A stretch of DNA of 64,000 nt, taken from positions 186,001-250,000 of the forward strand of contig JAPQWV010000644.1 of assembly GCA_027422505.1 (NCBI GenBank), in the 5' to 3' direction. This document shows, in pieces, positions 1 to 8,686 of this stretch. The DNA comes from Craterostigma plantagineum (Eukaryota; Streptophyta; Magnoliopsida; Lamiales; Linderniaceae). Each line of letters opens with the position of its first letter. Positions within the stretch are counted from its first letter, which is position 1. The notes beneath the pieces were generated by a model that saw only the letters and a program-made list of their open reading frames with translations, ran no database searches and was not told the origin of the DNA. The position numbers and the translations under genes were made by a program.

Positions 1-131
1 AAGGACGTTTGAGGTGGCAGTGTGTACATGGATGTGACCTAAGTGGCGGGCCGATAAATTATTTTGAACACGCATGCACATCACCTATGTATTTATGTCC
101 TAGGAATATTTTGTAATGTACAGAAGGGTTT

Positions 132-146
132 CCTTTATATAAAAGG
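132..146 (+). promoter_or_regulatory. TATA-like palindrome
   Basis: The sequence CCTTTATATAAAAGG is nearly palindromic and contains a good TATAAA core. It lies about 130 bases upstream of the DUF1985-like reading frame. It could be a core promoter or part of an old LTR. No transcription start can be seen, so the call is weak. The rest of 1-277 shows nothing I can name. Confidence 0.22.
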
Positions 147-277
147 AAAAATTTTGTATGCATTTTCGTAGATACAATTTCCTTTATACCATATGCAGTC
201 AAATAAATTAGTAGTAAGAATGGTAAGTGGAAATCAGGCGCGCCACAAGGCAGGATCTTAGTTTTAACTCCATTTAG

Positions 278-511
278 TTTGCCGAGCAATTTTGCTTATC
301 GAGCCAGCTCATCTGGTATTTTATGAAGACGCAAATTGCGGTAAGTGACGCAGATGAATTATGGATGGTCATCAACAAATCGCCTATCCGACTTTCCTGT
401 TTAGAATTCTGCCTCTTAATCGGTATGAAATTCCCTGCAGTTCCCGATGTTGCTGATAACAGCGTTTCTTTTGAGGCACTTTCCTGGAAAGAGTACGGTA
501 CATCTAAATGA
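278..511 (+). pseudogene. DUF1985-like domain fragment
   Basis: The frame is open from just after a TAG at 275-277 to a TGA at 509-511, about 77 codons, far shorter than the several hundred residues of full proteins. Residues reading SQLIWYF, then ELWMVINKSPIRLS and EFCLLIGMKF, resemble the plant DUF1985 domain (pattern E-x-W-F-x-[IV]-N-G-x-P-[IV]-R-F-S then E-F-x-L-[IV]-T-G-L). DUF1985 proteins are commonly linked to Mutator-like elements that carry Ulp1-type proteases; the biochemical role is unknown. No second domain follows, and gypsy sequence begins within about 250 bases. The fragment may belong to the same gene as the coding remnant at 5025-7057, but that is inference from position only. 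Confidence 0.45.
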
Positions 512-639
512 CATTCTTGGTCTTTCATCAAAATTAAAGAGCAAATCATCCAGAGTAGCTAAAGTGGAGAAGTTGAAACTACCTTGCATCATATTTGTTT
601 TCCAGTGCTAGAACAGCGTAGTTGAGACGGAGACATCCG
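512..639. other. unassigned spacer
   Basis: Between the DUF1985-like stop and the first recognisable gypsy sequence I see no open frame, repeat or motif I can name. A 5' LTR and primer-binding site expected for the following gypsy element are not visible here, so the junction is probably a deletion. Confidence 0.3.
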
Positions 640-754
640 ATCAGAGTGCGTTCACGGCCACAAACACTACGGTTCATGACCTTGAAAAGGACAAGCAGGC
701 CGAAAAAGTTTAGAATGAGCCATATTCATTCTAGGAGGAAAAGAAGGTCAACCC

Positions 755-975
755 AGTCCCACCGATAAAAATCCGACCTCCATATCCAGCGACTTTATGA
801 AAAGGGAAGAATCATGAAGATTTTGATCGTTTCATTAATATATTTAGAAAACTTGAAGTTAATATCCCTTTTATTGAGGCTTTGTTGCAGATGCCAAAGT
901 ACGCCAAATGCCTGAAGGAGCTACTATTCAAGAGAACAGGTTAGAAGAATATGGAACGATCGCTCTCACTGAAGA
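755..975 (+). pseudogene. gypsy gag C-terminal remnant
   Basis: The translation contains PPYPATL, then an FDRFINIFRKLEVNIPF stretch and EALLQMPKYAK, which match the linker between gag and protease in Athila/Tat elements (pattern I-P-F-x-E-A-L-x-Q-M-P-x-Y-A-K). Internal stops and frame changes break it; one TGA is in the arm leading into the protease. It would have encoded the structural Gag end joined to Pol. No zinc knuckle is visible upstream. Confidence 0.6.
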
Positions 976-1335
976 ATGTTCAGCCGTATTACAGATGAAG
1001 CTTCCGCCCTGAAAGATCGAGGGAGTTTCTCTATTCCTTGTTCTATTGGGTCTCTTAAATTTAATAACATGCTATGCGATCTTGGTGCGAGTATCAATTT
1101 GATGCCATTTTCATTATTTAGGAAACTGGGACTTGGCGAGCCGAAACCCACATCAACTATCCTCCAGCTTGCTAATAGATCAATCACATATCCACGAGGA
1201 ATCATGGAAGACGTACTTGTGAAAGTAGGAGAGCATTACTTCCCAGCTGATTTTATTGTGTTGGATATGGAAGAAGACAATGACCTTCCATTGATACTCG
1301 GATCCGTTCCTAAACACTGCAAGGGCTATCATTGA
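976..1335 (+). CDS. Ty3/gypsy retropepsin (protease) fragment
   Basis: This 119-codon frame holds the retropepsin domain. The catalytic region reads LCDLGASINLMP, the usual Athila/Tat variant of the aspartic protease active site (D-L-G-A in place of D-S/T-G). The flap and C-terminal half follow: LQLANRSITYPRGI, then FPADFIVLDMEED and LPLILG. It would cleave the Gag-Pol polyprotein inside virus-like particles. The ATG reported as start is internal to an older polyprotein; a frameshift lies just upstream, and another at about 1325-1340 throws the frame into the next segment. Confidence 0.85.
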   Translation: MFSRITDEASALKDRGSFSIPCSIGSLKFNNMLCDLGASINLMPFSLFRKLGLGEPKPTSTILQLANRSITYPRGIMEDVLVKVGEHYFPADFIVLDMEEDNDLPLILGSVPKHCKGYH

Positions 1336-1768
1336 TGTCGGTAATGGTAAACTTATTTTGCAAGTAGGCGACGAGAAAGTAGAATTCGATGTTTACAAAT
1401 CTATGAAACGCCCTACTGATGATTCTTGTTCCTTTATCGATATCTTTGATCCTTATGCTTTCAAGTGTTCTGAGTCTTTCAGGTACAACTTGTCTGGAGA
1501 GAATACCAGCAAGCTGAAGGACCGCCAGAACACTAAGGTTGATGCTCGAATAGATGCGCCGAACAGAAACGCGACTAAATCTAACCATAACCTAGTCTCT
1601 TATGTGCTGAACTTTCACAGGTGGACACAAAAGAGCAGTGGCTCTAAATTTATCAGGAAGGAGGTTCCGCCGAAGAAAAAGAAGAAGCTTCATCGTAAAG
1701 ACTGCACAAAGGATAGCATCTACATATGGTGTAGAAAGGAGAACCCTCGACCCCACACGATGATGTAG
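1336..1768 (+). pseudogene. post-protease gypsy tail
   Basis: After a frameshift the translation continues with a residue run around QVGDEKVEFDVYKSMKRP, which is the normal continuation of the Athila/Tat protease region. From about codon 30 it no longer resembles pol and becomes basic, with a KKKKK stretch near 1670-1690. RT would be expected here and is not found. This segment therefore spans the internal deletion; the basic tail may be filler from the 3' region. No function is assigned. Confidence 0.5.
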
Positions 1769-1895
1769 ACACTATCACTAGGAAGAGGGGAGCCCAAGGT
1801 GTACAACGATCGAGATGTTTGGAAAGAAAACTCGATCAACATAGACTATCCATCAAAATAAGCAGTTTGTGAGTCGAGCTAATGACTACAAAAGC

Positions 1896-1920
1896 AGCGC
1901 TTCTTGGGAGGCAACCCAAT
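1896..1920 (+). other. conserved post-pol motif of Athila/Tat elements
   Basis: GCGCTTCTTGGGAGGCAACC followed by CAAT is a sequence block that recurs downstream of pol in many plant Athila/Tat elements. Its role is not known to me. It anchors the 3' side of the internal deletion. Confidence 0.6.
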
Positions 1921-2918
1921 GCCTATCGATGCACATATATTATTTTATTAAGTCCTATTTACTTTATAGCCTACTTTTTTATCTAATAAAACTTCGTCTC
2001 ATGGTGCCGCCTAGTCACATATTCTCGCAGGCTCATAACCAGTTTGGGGGTTGTCCGTTCACGATGGTTGCTGGTTACTGCAGATAAACCAAGTCTTGTA
2101 CATGATCGATGCAAAATTCAGGGCAGTGTCACTTCTACTCTCTCTTTGCTTTTATTTTATACACTGAGGACAGTGTACTGTTTAGTTTGGGGGTAAGTGA
2201 CACATGCTAGATTTAATATGCTTACATGTTTAGGTATCGACGTGCTTTGGTCTTTTAGTGGGGTAGAACTGATGAAAGTTGCGATTTGAACGCCATCTGT
2301 GGAATCTCCTGTCAATGATGAAAATTTTTAATTTTACCGTGTCGTTATATGATTCGACGAACTGAGTGTGAGTCTCACATGTTGCATTGTTGTGATATTA
2401 GCATGATTATTTGGCTATATTGTCTGCTTTAGGAGAGTATTGCGTATCATGAAGCACAAACCCAGTTATATATGTGAGTTCTTGAGCCTTCAGAGATAAA
2501 TTCAGAGCAACTCATTATGCTCAGTGTTTATTCTTGTGTGACACGCATGGACTGAATATTTTCGAACTTGCTCTGTTATGCATGTCAATGGTTACTATGT
2601 GTATTTTTGTGTGCGAAAACGAATAGGGCACTAGGATTGAGTCATTGGCCTAAATATTTCCGTACCTTACGTATTACCACATAGTGAGCCCCTTTGAGCC
2701 TTATTTGACTTATTATTGATTTGGAGCCCATATATTTAGCCTAATTGTCTCAAATTTAGCCCATAACCCCGTATCAACGCGTTAATTTATCGATATCGTG
2801 AATAGTGACTTGTTGGTTAAGAAGGAGCTAATCGTCGATGCATGGACTTGTCCTACGAAATAGATCTCTCGTCGTAATATTGCAGCGGACTAGAAACCTC
2901 TGCATTTGATAAGACATA

Positions 2919-3038
2919 CAAAAAAAGAGAGATAGGAGGAGCTGGTTCGAAAAAAGAAAGAAAAAAAGAAAAATAAAGAAGGAAAAGAAAATAAAAAGAA
3001 AGAAAAAAAGAGGCGAGTGAGAAGAGCTAGAGAAAAGG
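2919..3038 (+). repeat. purine-rich low-complexity tract
   Basis: The + strand is almost entirely A and G for about 120 bases, mostly AAAG and AAAAAG units interrupted once near 2941-2949. It is simple-sequence DNA inside the gypsy 3' region. Confidence 0.8.
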
Positions 3039-3370
3039 ATGAGTCGACTGAAAAATAGACACGGCGTTAGAAGAGCGAACTAAGGGTTTAGGAGAGCGAT
3101 TCGATAATTGACACGTTTGATACTTTTAGCTCACTTTCCCATATGACGCACCTTTCAAAACCCGGCCCCATTACAACCCTTATTGAAAGACCCTTTGATT
3201 CGTGAATGACTTCTACTATTTGACTATGATGTGATATATTTGCAAGCATAGAGTAAATTCTTTTCATGTCGTGAATTGAGCGTTTTAATACAATCCTTTG
3301 AAAACACTCGAGCGACTTGAGCGATCCTAGTGAGAGTTGTGGATTGATGCATAGTATAATCCTGGAAATG

Positions 3371-3510
3371 TCTTACATGCTATGATAAGATTGGGACATA
3401 TTACCTCATGCCTCGTGTTTTGACTAGATCATTCATTAGTTGATGACTAGATCATCGTGTCTTATCATGCTATGATAAGATTGGGACATATTACCTCATG
3501 CCTCGTGTTG
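3371..3510 (+). repeat. partial tandem duplication, period 90 bp
   Basis: A block of about 45 bases containing GATAAGATTGGGACATATTA is present at 3376-3420 and again at 3466-3510, almost unchanged. The intervening DNA contains a smaller TGACTAGATCAT duplication. This is a local tandem duplication within the gypsy 3' region, close to the polypurine tract. Confidence 0.85.
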
Positions 3511-3613
3511 TACATTTTCTGAGATGAAACAGGAGAACTTCATTGACTGATGTTGTATAATCCTAACTTAATTTAATTTTATTCCGCTTTCATGATCGAG
3601 TACGATCGAAGCT

Positions 3614-3624
3614 AGTTTGGGGGT
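3614..3624 (+). promoter_or_regulatory. polypurine tract before the gypsy 3' LTR
   Basis: AGTTTGGGGGT lies directly before TGTTGATAAG, the start of the LTR. In Ty3/gypsy elements the purine run at this place primes plus-strand DNA synthesis. Two identical copies occur upstream at 2041 and 2184. Confidence 0.65.
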
Positions 3625-5024
3625 TGTTGATAAGTTAGGATTTTTAGTAATTTCTTTACCCATAAAAGTGCATTTTCGATCGTTATTTACCAAAAATTCC
3701 CTCAACTATCATATATTTATGTTTAAAATTATTTTTTATAGATGTCCAAGCAAACGAGATCGACAAGGGAAAACAATGGCACTTTTGGGAACGATTTGAA
3801 CTTTAGGGGATTTTCTTGCAATTCTCTACATTATTTGGGACTGCCCTGCAATTTACCAGATTTTCTATTATTTTGGCACTATATGGCGTGGAGATCAAAT
3901 AAGGAAAAATGATTCTTTATTGCAGGAATTACACGTGCAAGGAAAGAGAAATCAACACCACTTTGACCAAGAATCCACATTCAAGATTTGAACGTTTATA
4001 TATGCGAGCTTCAAGGAAATTGATATGCATGAAGATTCGAATATGCCAAATATTATGAGATTATTTCTTTAAGTCGGTGGGCTAACTTTTCTATTTAAAG
4101 GGGGCAACGTCAGAATATAAACCAGAGCTCTGGACGGCTGGGAAAAAGAGATGAAGAGCGAGGAGGCGGCGACTGAAAATAAAGAGACGGCGCGAACACC
4201 ACGACGAGGGCGATTTCTTACATTTTTAATATTCATTTTCGGCAATGTTTTCTTTGGATTTATTGTCGTTTCCATATATTAAAATGCTAGGCTAATTTCT
4301 TTTGTGATTGAGGCCGTGTGAGGCCAAATTATGACTACGTATTAATGCTATTATTATTTTATTTAATCGTATGATTTAAGTTATGTGTTCCCTATTTGAG
4401 TTTAATGACGTGTGTGTGATCGGCCACCGAACACACGATTATTGGCCTAGTACATGAGACCGAAAAGGTGATTAGAAAGGTTAGATCAAAATAGCGAGCA
4501 CCACTACGTAAAACCGACCAGAGATGGAATTCAGTTTCGTATGTGTGGTTTTTGAGACTTTAGGCGCCGAAAGCGCCTAAACTCGGGAATTTCACGAAGA
4601 CTAAATGCACGTGTAGGAACTACAGTCATATAGGAATATAGTTGACTGGTTCACTATTCATGGTAGGGTTGCTAGTTACGCGAATAACGGGCAGCACATA
4701 TATTAAGAAATTCCACCTTGACTTGATTCATATTGATTAGATAAGTTAGATTGCATGAAGACGTAGGAATAGTTCGTGCCGAGCATGTTTCTTAATCACG
4801 TCGTCGTCAACTGCTCTATCCTCACTATTTTATTTGAGTTTATTTTATTATTTGCATTTTTTTTATCTCTTTTATCAAATCATCAAAACTATAAAATTCC
4901 GTTAGTCTAAATTAGAATGAGGAATATTTTCTTAAAATTAATTAAGCTGTCTTCGTGGATCGATACTCGGACTTCGTTCGTTTTACTACTTGCACGACCT
5001 AGTACACTTGCTAGTATTTGAGCA
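3625..5024 (+). repeat. 3' LTR of the Athila/Tat element
   Basis: The segment starts TGTTGATAAG after the polypurine tract and ends near TATTTGAGCA, after the block CGACCTAGTACACTTGC, which resembles Athila/Tat LTR ends. Length about 1.4 kb is in the range for the lineage. No second copy is in the window, so the ends rest on TG/CA and the family pattern only. A target duplication cannot be tested. Confidence 0.65.
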
Positions 5025-5686
5025 TGTCAAAGACAAATCCGTGGAAGACGAAAGCTTCTCCAAAAATAGAACAAGTAATCGAAGGAGTTTCGAAGTTCGG
5101 CTTGGAGAAGGGCTTATTGCAGGCTACAGCTGATGAGTGTAAGGCAGAGTTCTTTACTACGAGTACTTCTGAACAGAGTGGTGGTTCTGATGTTATCAAG
5201 AGGATAACAAGTTCCTTATTGAGTGGAGTTGCAGTCGTATGCATACCGTCGGTTTTGTCTAATCTAGATAGTGGTGCTGAGCAGGTAATCTCTGAAACTG
5301 AAAAAGGAAATATTTCTGGGTGTGTGCCTGCATGAGTGGCTGCAAGAAAAGTATGCACCAAAGCAAAAAAAAAGGAGATAAGTACAGTTGGGCGCATGTG
5401 TTATCAACGATTAAAGAATGTCAAGAAGGGTCATTTACAGTCCCCTGTGCATGTTGCTTTGTCGTCATCGAGTGAATCTGCATCGTCTTCGAGTCTCTTT
5501 GTGACAGTAACATTGGATATTCCTTGGATCGACAGTCTTTTGAGGAGAGCTCTGAACAATTGCCTCGAGAACGTCTGCCTGACTATGGCAGTAATGAATT
5601 CGTACAGTAGGAGGGTGGATTTTCTGGAGTTGCAGAGAGTGGCTGTGATGACAATGATTTTGAGACAAAAACTCTCAAAGAACTGA
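5025..5686 (+). pseudogene. decayed coding sequence, unknown family, N-terminal part
   Basis: One frame is open from the LTR junction to 5686 apart from a single TGA at 5333-5335, about 220 codons. The product is hydrophilic and serine-rich, with a SSSSESASSSSL tract near residue 150 and a basic KAKKKE patch. I see no catalytic motif and do not recognise a family. It begins directly after the Athila/Tat LTR, so its upstream part has been cut off. Long open frame and biased composition suggest former coding DNA rather than chance. It could be the linker of a DUF1985/Ulp1-type protein or part of another transposon. Confidence 0.35.
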
Positions 5687-5739
5687 TATCGACGAGGACG
5701 TAGAGAAATATATGTTACGACAGTCAGCGTGTTGCTCAT

Positions 5740-6638
5740 GTGGCATCTCTAGTTATTGTCCTGCAATTGGAAATGGGAGAAGTAGATGTAATGCATTTTG
5801 CGAAAACACGTCGACTTACTATGAGGCGGGATGAGCCAAATGTTCAAGGCCAACAGCTACTTATCGAATATCAAGAAGATGTTGTGATCGGTGTAGAGGT
5901 TCAAGGAGGCGAGACCGTGTCTACTCAAAATGTTGATCAATCCTTGAATCCGATAAAGTATTGAAAAACAAGTTGCACAGACTACTGAGAATTCCTTTCC
6001 GCATCCGCCACCCACCGATTGCCGAGAGGATAGTGTGTTGATAAGACAGATGGAAGGAATTGTTGAAGAAATTGGAGATTCTGTTGGCCAATGCTCTTAT
6101 CAGGAGGCATGCTGTAATGACGACATTCAACAGGCAGATCAGCCGATGGACGAGCATCAATTGTTGGCTGAGCATTAGTGGGGAAATTCACCGCAGAGTG
6201 TCTGGTGTCACTAAGACTGCTGAGGTCTGTTCTGATAATTCTGATAACAATAACGAAAATAATGTAACAAGTTGTCCGCGTGCCCCTGTTGAGGAGATGA
6301 ATATACAAGACGCTGCTAAAGGTTTTGGCAGAAGGACTGTAAAATCTTATAAAGCAACGGTTGAACTTCAATGTGTTCAAGAGTCTGCTTATCGACCAAT
6401 TGGTCCAGGAGTCGATGATGCGTTGAATGAGCTTGCTGGTGTGGGAAATATAGTTAATTTTTATGCTGAGCAAGTTTTGCGCATGAAAAATCAAATTGAA
6501 TCATCTTTCATTGAAGTTAATAAAAGATTGTCTAACATAGAAGCAAGCGACATCATACATAAGAGAAGTGGTTTGATCAGAAAATTCAGCCCATGGAGAA
6601 ACTTCTACAATGGGTTGGAAACCAAATTCACATTATGA
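5740..6638 (+). pseudogene. decayed coding sequence, unknown family, middle part
   Basis: Open stretches at 5740-5964 and 6060-6638 on the same strand continue the coding character. The second is 192 codons and has a heptad-like helix around FYAEQVLRMKNQIE and VNKRLSNIEA, a plausible coiled coil. The frame then moves into a stretch with MEKLLQWVGNQIHIMNEAM at about 6592-6650. No enzyme motif is visible. Short spacer DNA between the pieces might be introns or indels; I cannot tell. Function unknown. Confidence 0.35.
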
Positions 6639-6672
6639 ATGAAGCGATGAGGAAACTCACCGAATCTCAGAG

Positions 6673-7057
6673 GTGTGTGTAATATGTGTTTCTCAAGCAC
6701 TACCTGATTCATTCTTAGTTTTGCATGTGCGCTACATACATTTTATATTAATTTTGTTTTATTTGAAGATAATGTCTATTTTCAATTCAGAGAAGGAGTT
6801 GAGCAAAAAGGTTCAGGTCGCAAAGAAGCGGAGTATAGAAGAGACACGCTTGCCTACACTTCCAAACAGTCAAAGAGTGCCATATAGGAACTATCTGGTT
6901 GACGAACATGTGTTGTATAATGTGGCCTTATGCAGCCAGACTAATAAGACAGATGAGCTAGAGAATATTCGAAGAGGCCTGTTGGGTGTCTCTTAGATAT
7001 GAGTTTTTCAATGAAAACATGACACTGGGAATGTGGCTGCGTGATATTATAAGTCAT
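6673..7057 (+). pseudogene. decayed coding sequence interrupted by Copia-1
   Basis: A 107-codon frame ends at 6996; shifting frame before that stop gives a continuous translation SLRYEFFNENMTLGMWLRD running up to the Copia-1 LTR at 7058. On the other side of Copia-1 the same frame resumes at 20058 (HLAYVGVQIYFDG). The target duplication GTCAT/GTCAC falls on the Ser-His codons. This shows that Copia-1 entered an existing reading frame. The WLRD motif is loosely reminiscent of the start of plant Ulp1-like protease domains, but the catalytic His-Asp-Cys are not visible, so no function is claimed. Confidence 0.45.
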
Positions 7058-7372
7058 TGTTGGCCCTATTATTACCAAACAAGGATCAAAAGAGAGGTTT
7101 GAATGTGTGAAACGTGAAGAACACCTTGAGTGCGTGTTAGTGTGTGTTTTTCTAAGGAAAAGTACAAGGTGGCTGACCTCTTTAATTCTTTTGATAAAAC
7201 CGTAATTAGGGTAAATGGGGCTTTATATACCACAACTATTTGGTATATTAAAGCCCAATACAAAACTATGACTTAATATCATAGGTCACCCCAAACTACT
7301 ACAACCTTCTAATTAGATATGCTAACCCAATTTTACATAAAATAAAGGATGCTACTAAATATATTCCTAACA
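7058..7372 (-). repeat. 3' LTR of Copia-1
   Basis: It matches 19743-20057 with three substitutions. The minus strand carries a TATA box GTATATAAAG at 7221-7230, set in an inverted repeat ATATACC...GGTATAT. The end of the additional ORF reads into this LTR, stopping at 7299. A 19-base piece of the LTR (TGCTACTAAATATATTCCT at 7350-7368) is repeated just outside it at 7373-7391. Confidence 0.95.
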
Positions 7373-8045
7373 TGCTACTAAATATATTCCTTCTAAAGCA
7401 TCCTTTCTGCTTTGGCTTCCTTGTAGTTGTCTTCTTCTTGGGTTTCTGTACATGGTAGGGAGATTTTCTGAGCCCTAACAAGTGCTCGAACGAATGTAAC
7501 CTTCTTCGAAAAGAAATCTTCGCAGAGATGGTCTCGATCAGCCTTTCGTACTTCTCTTGAACTTCATATTCTTCTTCCTTTAGCTGCTCGAGTATCCTTC
7601 TGAGCTTGTTCCTTATGATGAGCAAGGTTCCTTCGCTGAACTTGTGAATCTCTGATGTTTTCATCATCCTCTTTTCTCCTTTGAAGTTGAAATAGACGAC
7701 TGACTGATCATCGTCTTCGTTAAAGATGTGCCCTTCACCATAACTTGCATCTGGGGCCTCAAAGGATGCCTTTGTCAGATTCACCTTCTTCATGTTACTC
7801 TCAACCGCCATCTGGAGATCATGTGTTGCGTTGAACTTGACTTGACGTAGAATGAATCTCTTCAATGCGTAGTAGCCAAGTCTGAGTTCTGGCTTCTTGA
7901 GAGCTCCAAGCGTTCTGAAGTCCCTTGCAATCTGCTCAACATCTTCTCCTCTGATGTAGGCTAGGTCGGCTTCATTCAATTCTGTGTAGTCTTCATTCTC
8001 TCGCCGTACCATGTAGATAGGCATATCCATATCAGCAAATCTCAC
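7299..8045 (-). CDS. Copia-1 additional ORF, C-terminal domain
   Basis: This 248-codon frame is the best preserved part of the additional ORF, and it is open upstream of the marked ATG to about 8150. It contains ELNEADLAYI, then LGYYALKRFILRQV, THDLQMAVES and KVNLTKASF, then VVYFNFKGEKRMMK, FSEGTLLIIRNKL and RRRLHSFEHLLG. The same succession (E-A-D, D-L-Q-x-x-V-E-S, L-N-L-T-K, G-T-L-x-x-[IV]-R, R-R-x-x-x-S-L-E) is, to my knowledge, common in uncharacterised ORFs attached to copia/gypsy elements of asterid plants. Biochemical role is unknown; no catalytic motif is visible. The last 25 residues come from the LTR and are strongly hydrophobic (LGIYLVASFILCKIG), a possible membrane segment. Confidence 0.75.
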   Translation of the reverse strand: MRFADMDMPIYMVRRENEDYTELNEADLAYIRGEDVEQIARDFRTLGALKKPELRLGYYALKRFILRQVKFNATHDLQMAVESNMKKVNLTKASFEAPDASYGEGHIFNEDDDQSVVYFNFKGEKRMMKTSEIHKFSEGTLLIIRNKLRRILEQLKEEEYEVQEKYERLIETISAKISFRRRLHSFEHLLGLRKSPYHVQKPKKKTTTRKPKQKGCFRRNIFSSMLGIYLVASFILCKIGLAYLIRRL

Positions 8046-8133
8046 TTTGCGAACCCCCAGAATTTCCCTAATTCTGGGCTTCTTTGCCTCTTCCCTTCTC
8101 AGAGTGTCTACGTCGCCCCTTGTCCTCTGAACA

Positions 8134-8583
8134 TCAAGATCGACGAAGCGACAGTAGATAGTGCACTGCTTTAGGTCTCGAGAGGTGGCTCAGTCCTCTT
8201 ATTTCAAGCTCGTCGAGTTTCTTGATTCTATCCTCCTTCCTCCAGATTCTCCTTCGAATCTCTTCTTGATATGGGGCTGTTACTTTGACGTTCTCCCATG
8301 GCAGTTCCACCACTTCTTTTGTCTTTGCCTTCGTCTTCATTGGTGGACATTCCTCATCGATGATGGTGTGTCGAAGTAGCTCGGGAAGTTCTGGAATGTC
8401 TGCTTCGTAGTCTTCACCTTCCTCGAGTTCGTCGTCATCTATTAGGGCCAGGCTGGCGTTTGCCTTCATCAAAAAGTATCTGGCATTCTCTATCAACCCT
8501 CTAGCCATGGCCGGATCCATAGGCTTGGTTATCCAATCCTCATTGAAGATGTAGTTTTCCACAGCGCCGTGTGGATTGTACAA
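8134..8583 (-). CDS. Copia-1 additional ORF, segment before the C-terminal domain
   Basis: A 149-codon frame starting near YIFNEDWITKPMDP. It has an acidic stretch DDDELEEGEDYEADIPEL and a basic helical end with RRRIWRKEDRIKKLDELE. A frameshift near 8140-8160 separates it from the C-terminal domain. Copia-4 has a diverged equivalent around 50230-50600 (PYQEEIRRRIW-like versus a similar basic block). No function is known. It is probably one continuous protein with the neighbouring segments in the ancestral element. Confidence 0.6.
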   Translation of the reverse strand: MYNPHGAVENYIFNEDWITKPMDPAMARGLIENARYFLMKANASLALIDDDELEEGEDYEADIPELPELLRHTIIDEECPPMKTKAKTKEVVELPWENVKVTAPYQEEIRRRIWRKEDRIKKLDELEIRGLSHLSRPKAVHYLLSLRRS

Positions 8584-8686
8584 TTCTTCAGTTTGTTGAA
8601 TTGGTTCGTTGGTTGTAGGGATAGGATGGGAGAGGATGGATATATCAAAGGGCTATCTTGTCTTGTGGGAAGAGGAGGTGAGAGGC

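Larger units (their letters stand above)
1921..3613 (+). other. 3' non-coding region of the gypsy element
   Basis: There is no supported reading frame in these 1.7 kb. The region contains two extra copies of the polypurine-like 11-mer AGTTTGGGGGT (2041-2051 and 2184-2194), a purine-rich tract, and a 90-base-period duplication. Long non-coding stretches between integrase and the 3' LTR are normal for this lineage. Confidence 0.6.
640..5024 (+). mobile_element. Athila/Tat-type Ty3/gypsy element, internally deleted
   Basis: In order the element shows the end of gag, an aspartic protease, a short unrelated tail, the post-pol motif GGGAGGCAACCCAAT, a long non-coding 3' region, a polypurine-like AGTTTGGGGGT, and a 1.4-kb LTR starting TGTTGATAAG. 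This 3' arrangement is characteristic of plant Athila/Tat elements. Reverse transcriptase, RNase H and integrase are absent: only about 300 bases separate the protease region from the post-pol motif, where more than 2.5 kb is normal. It is therefore non-autonomous. The 5' LTR lies outside the window or is lost. The left boundary is approximate. Confidence 0.75.

Noticed and set aside
6673..6768. Possible intron (GTGTGT...TTTGAAG) in the decayed coding sequence
   Set aside because: Joining the flanks at these sites gives an in-frame stop directly, so the splice reading is not supported.
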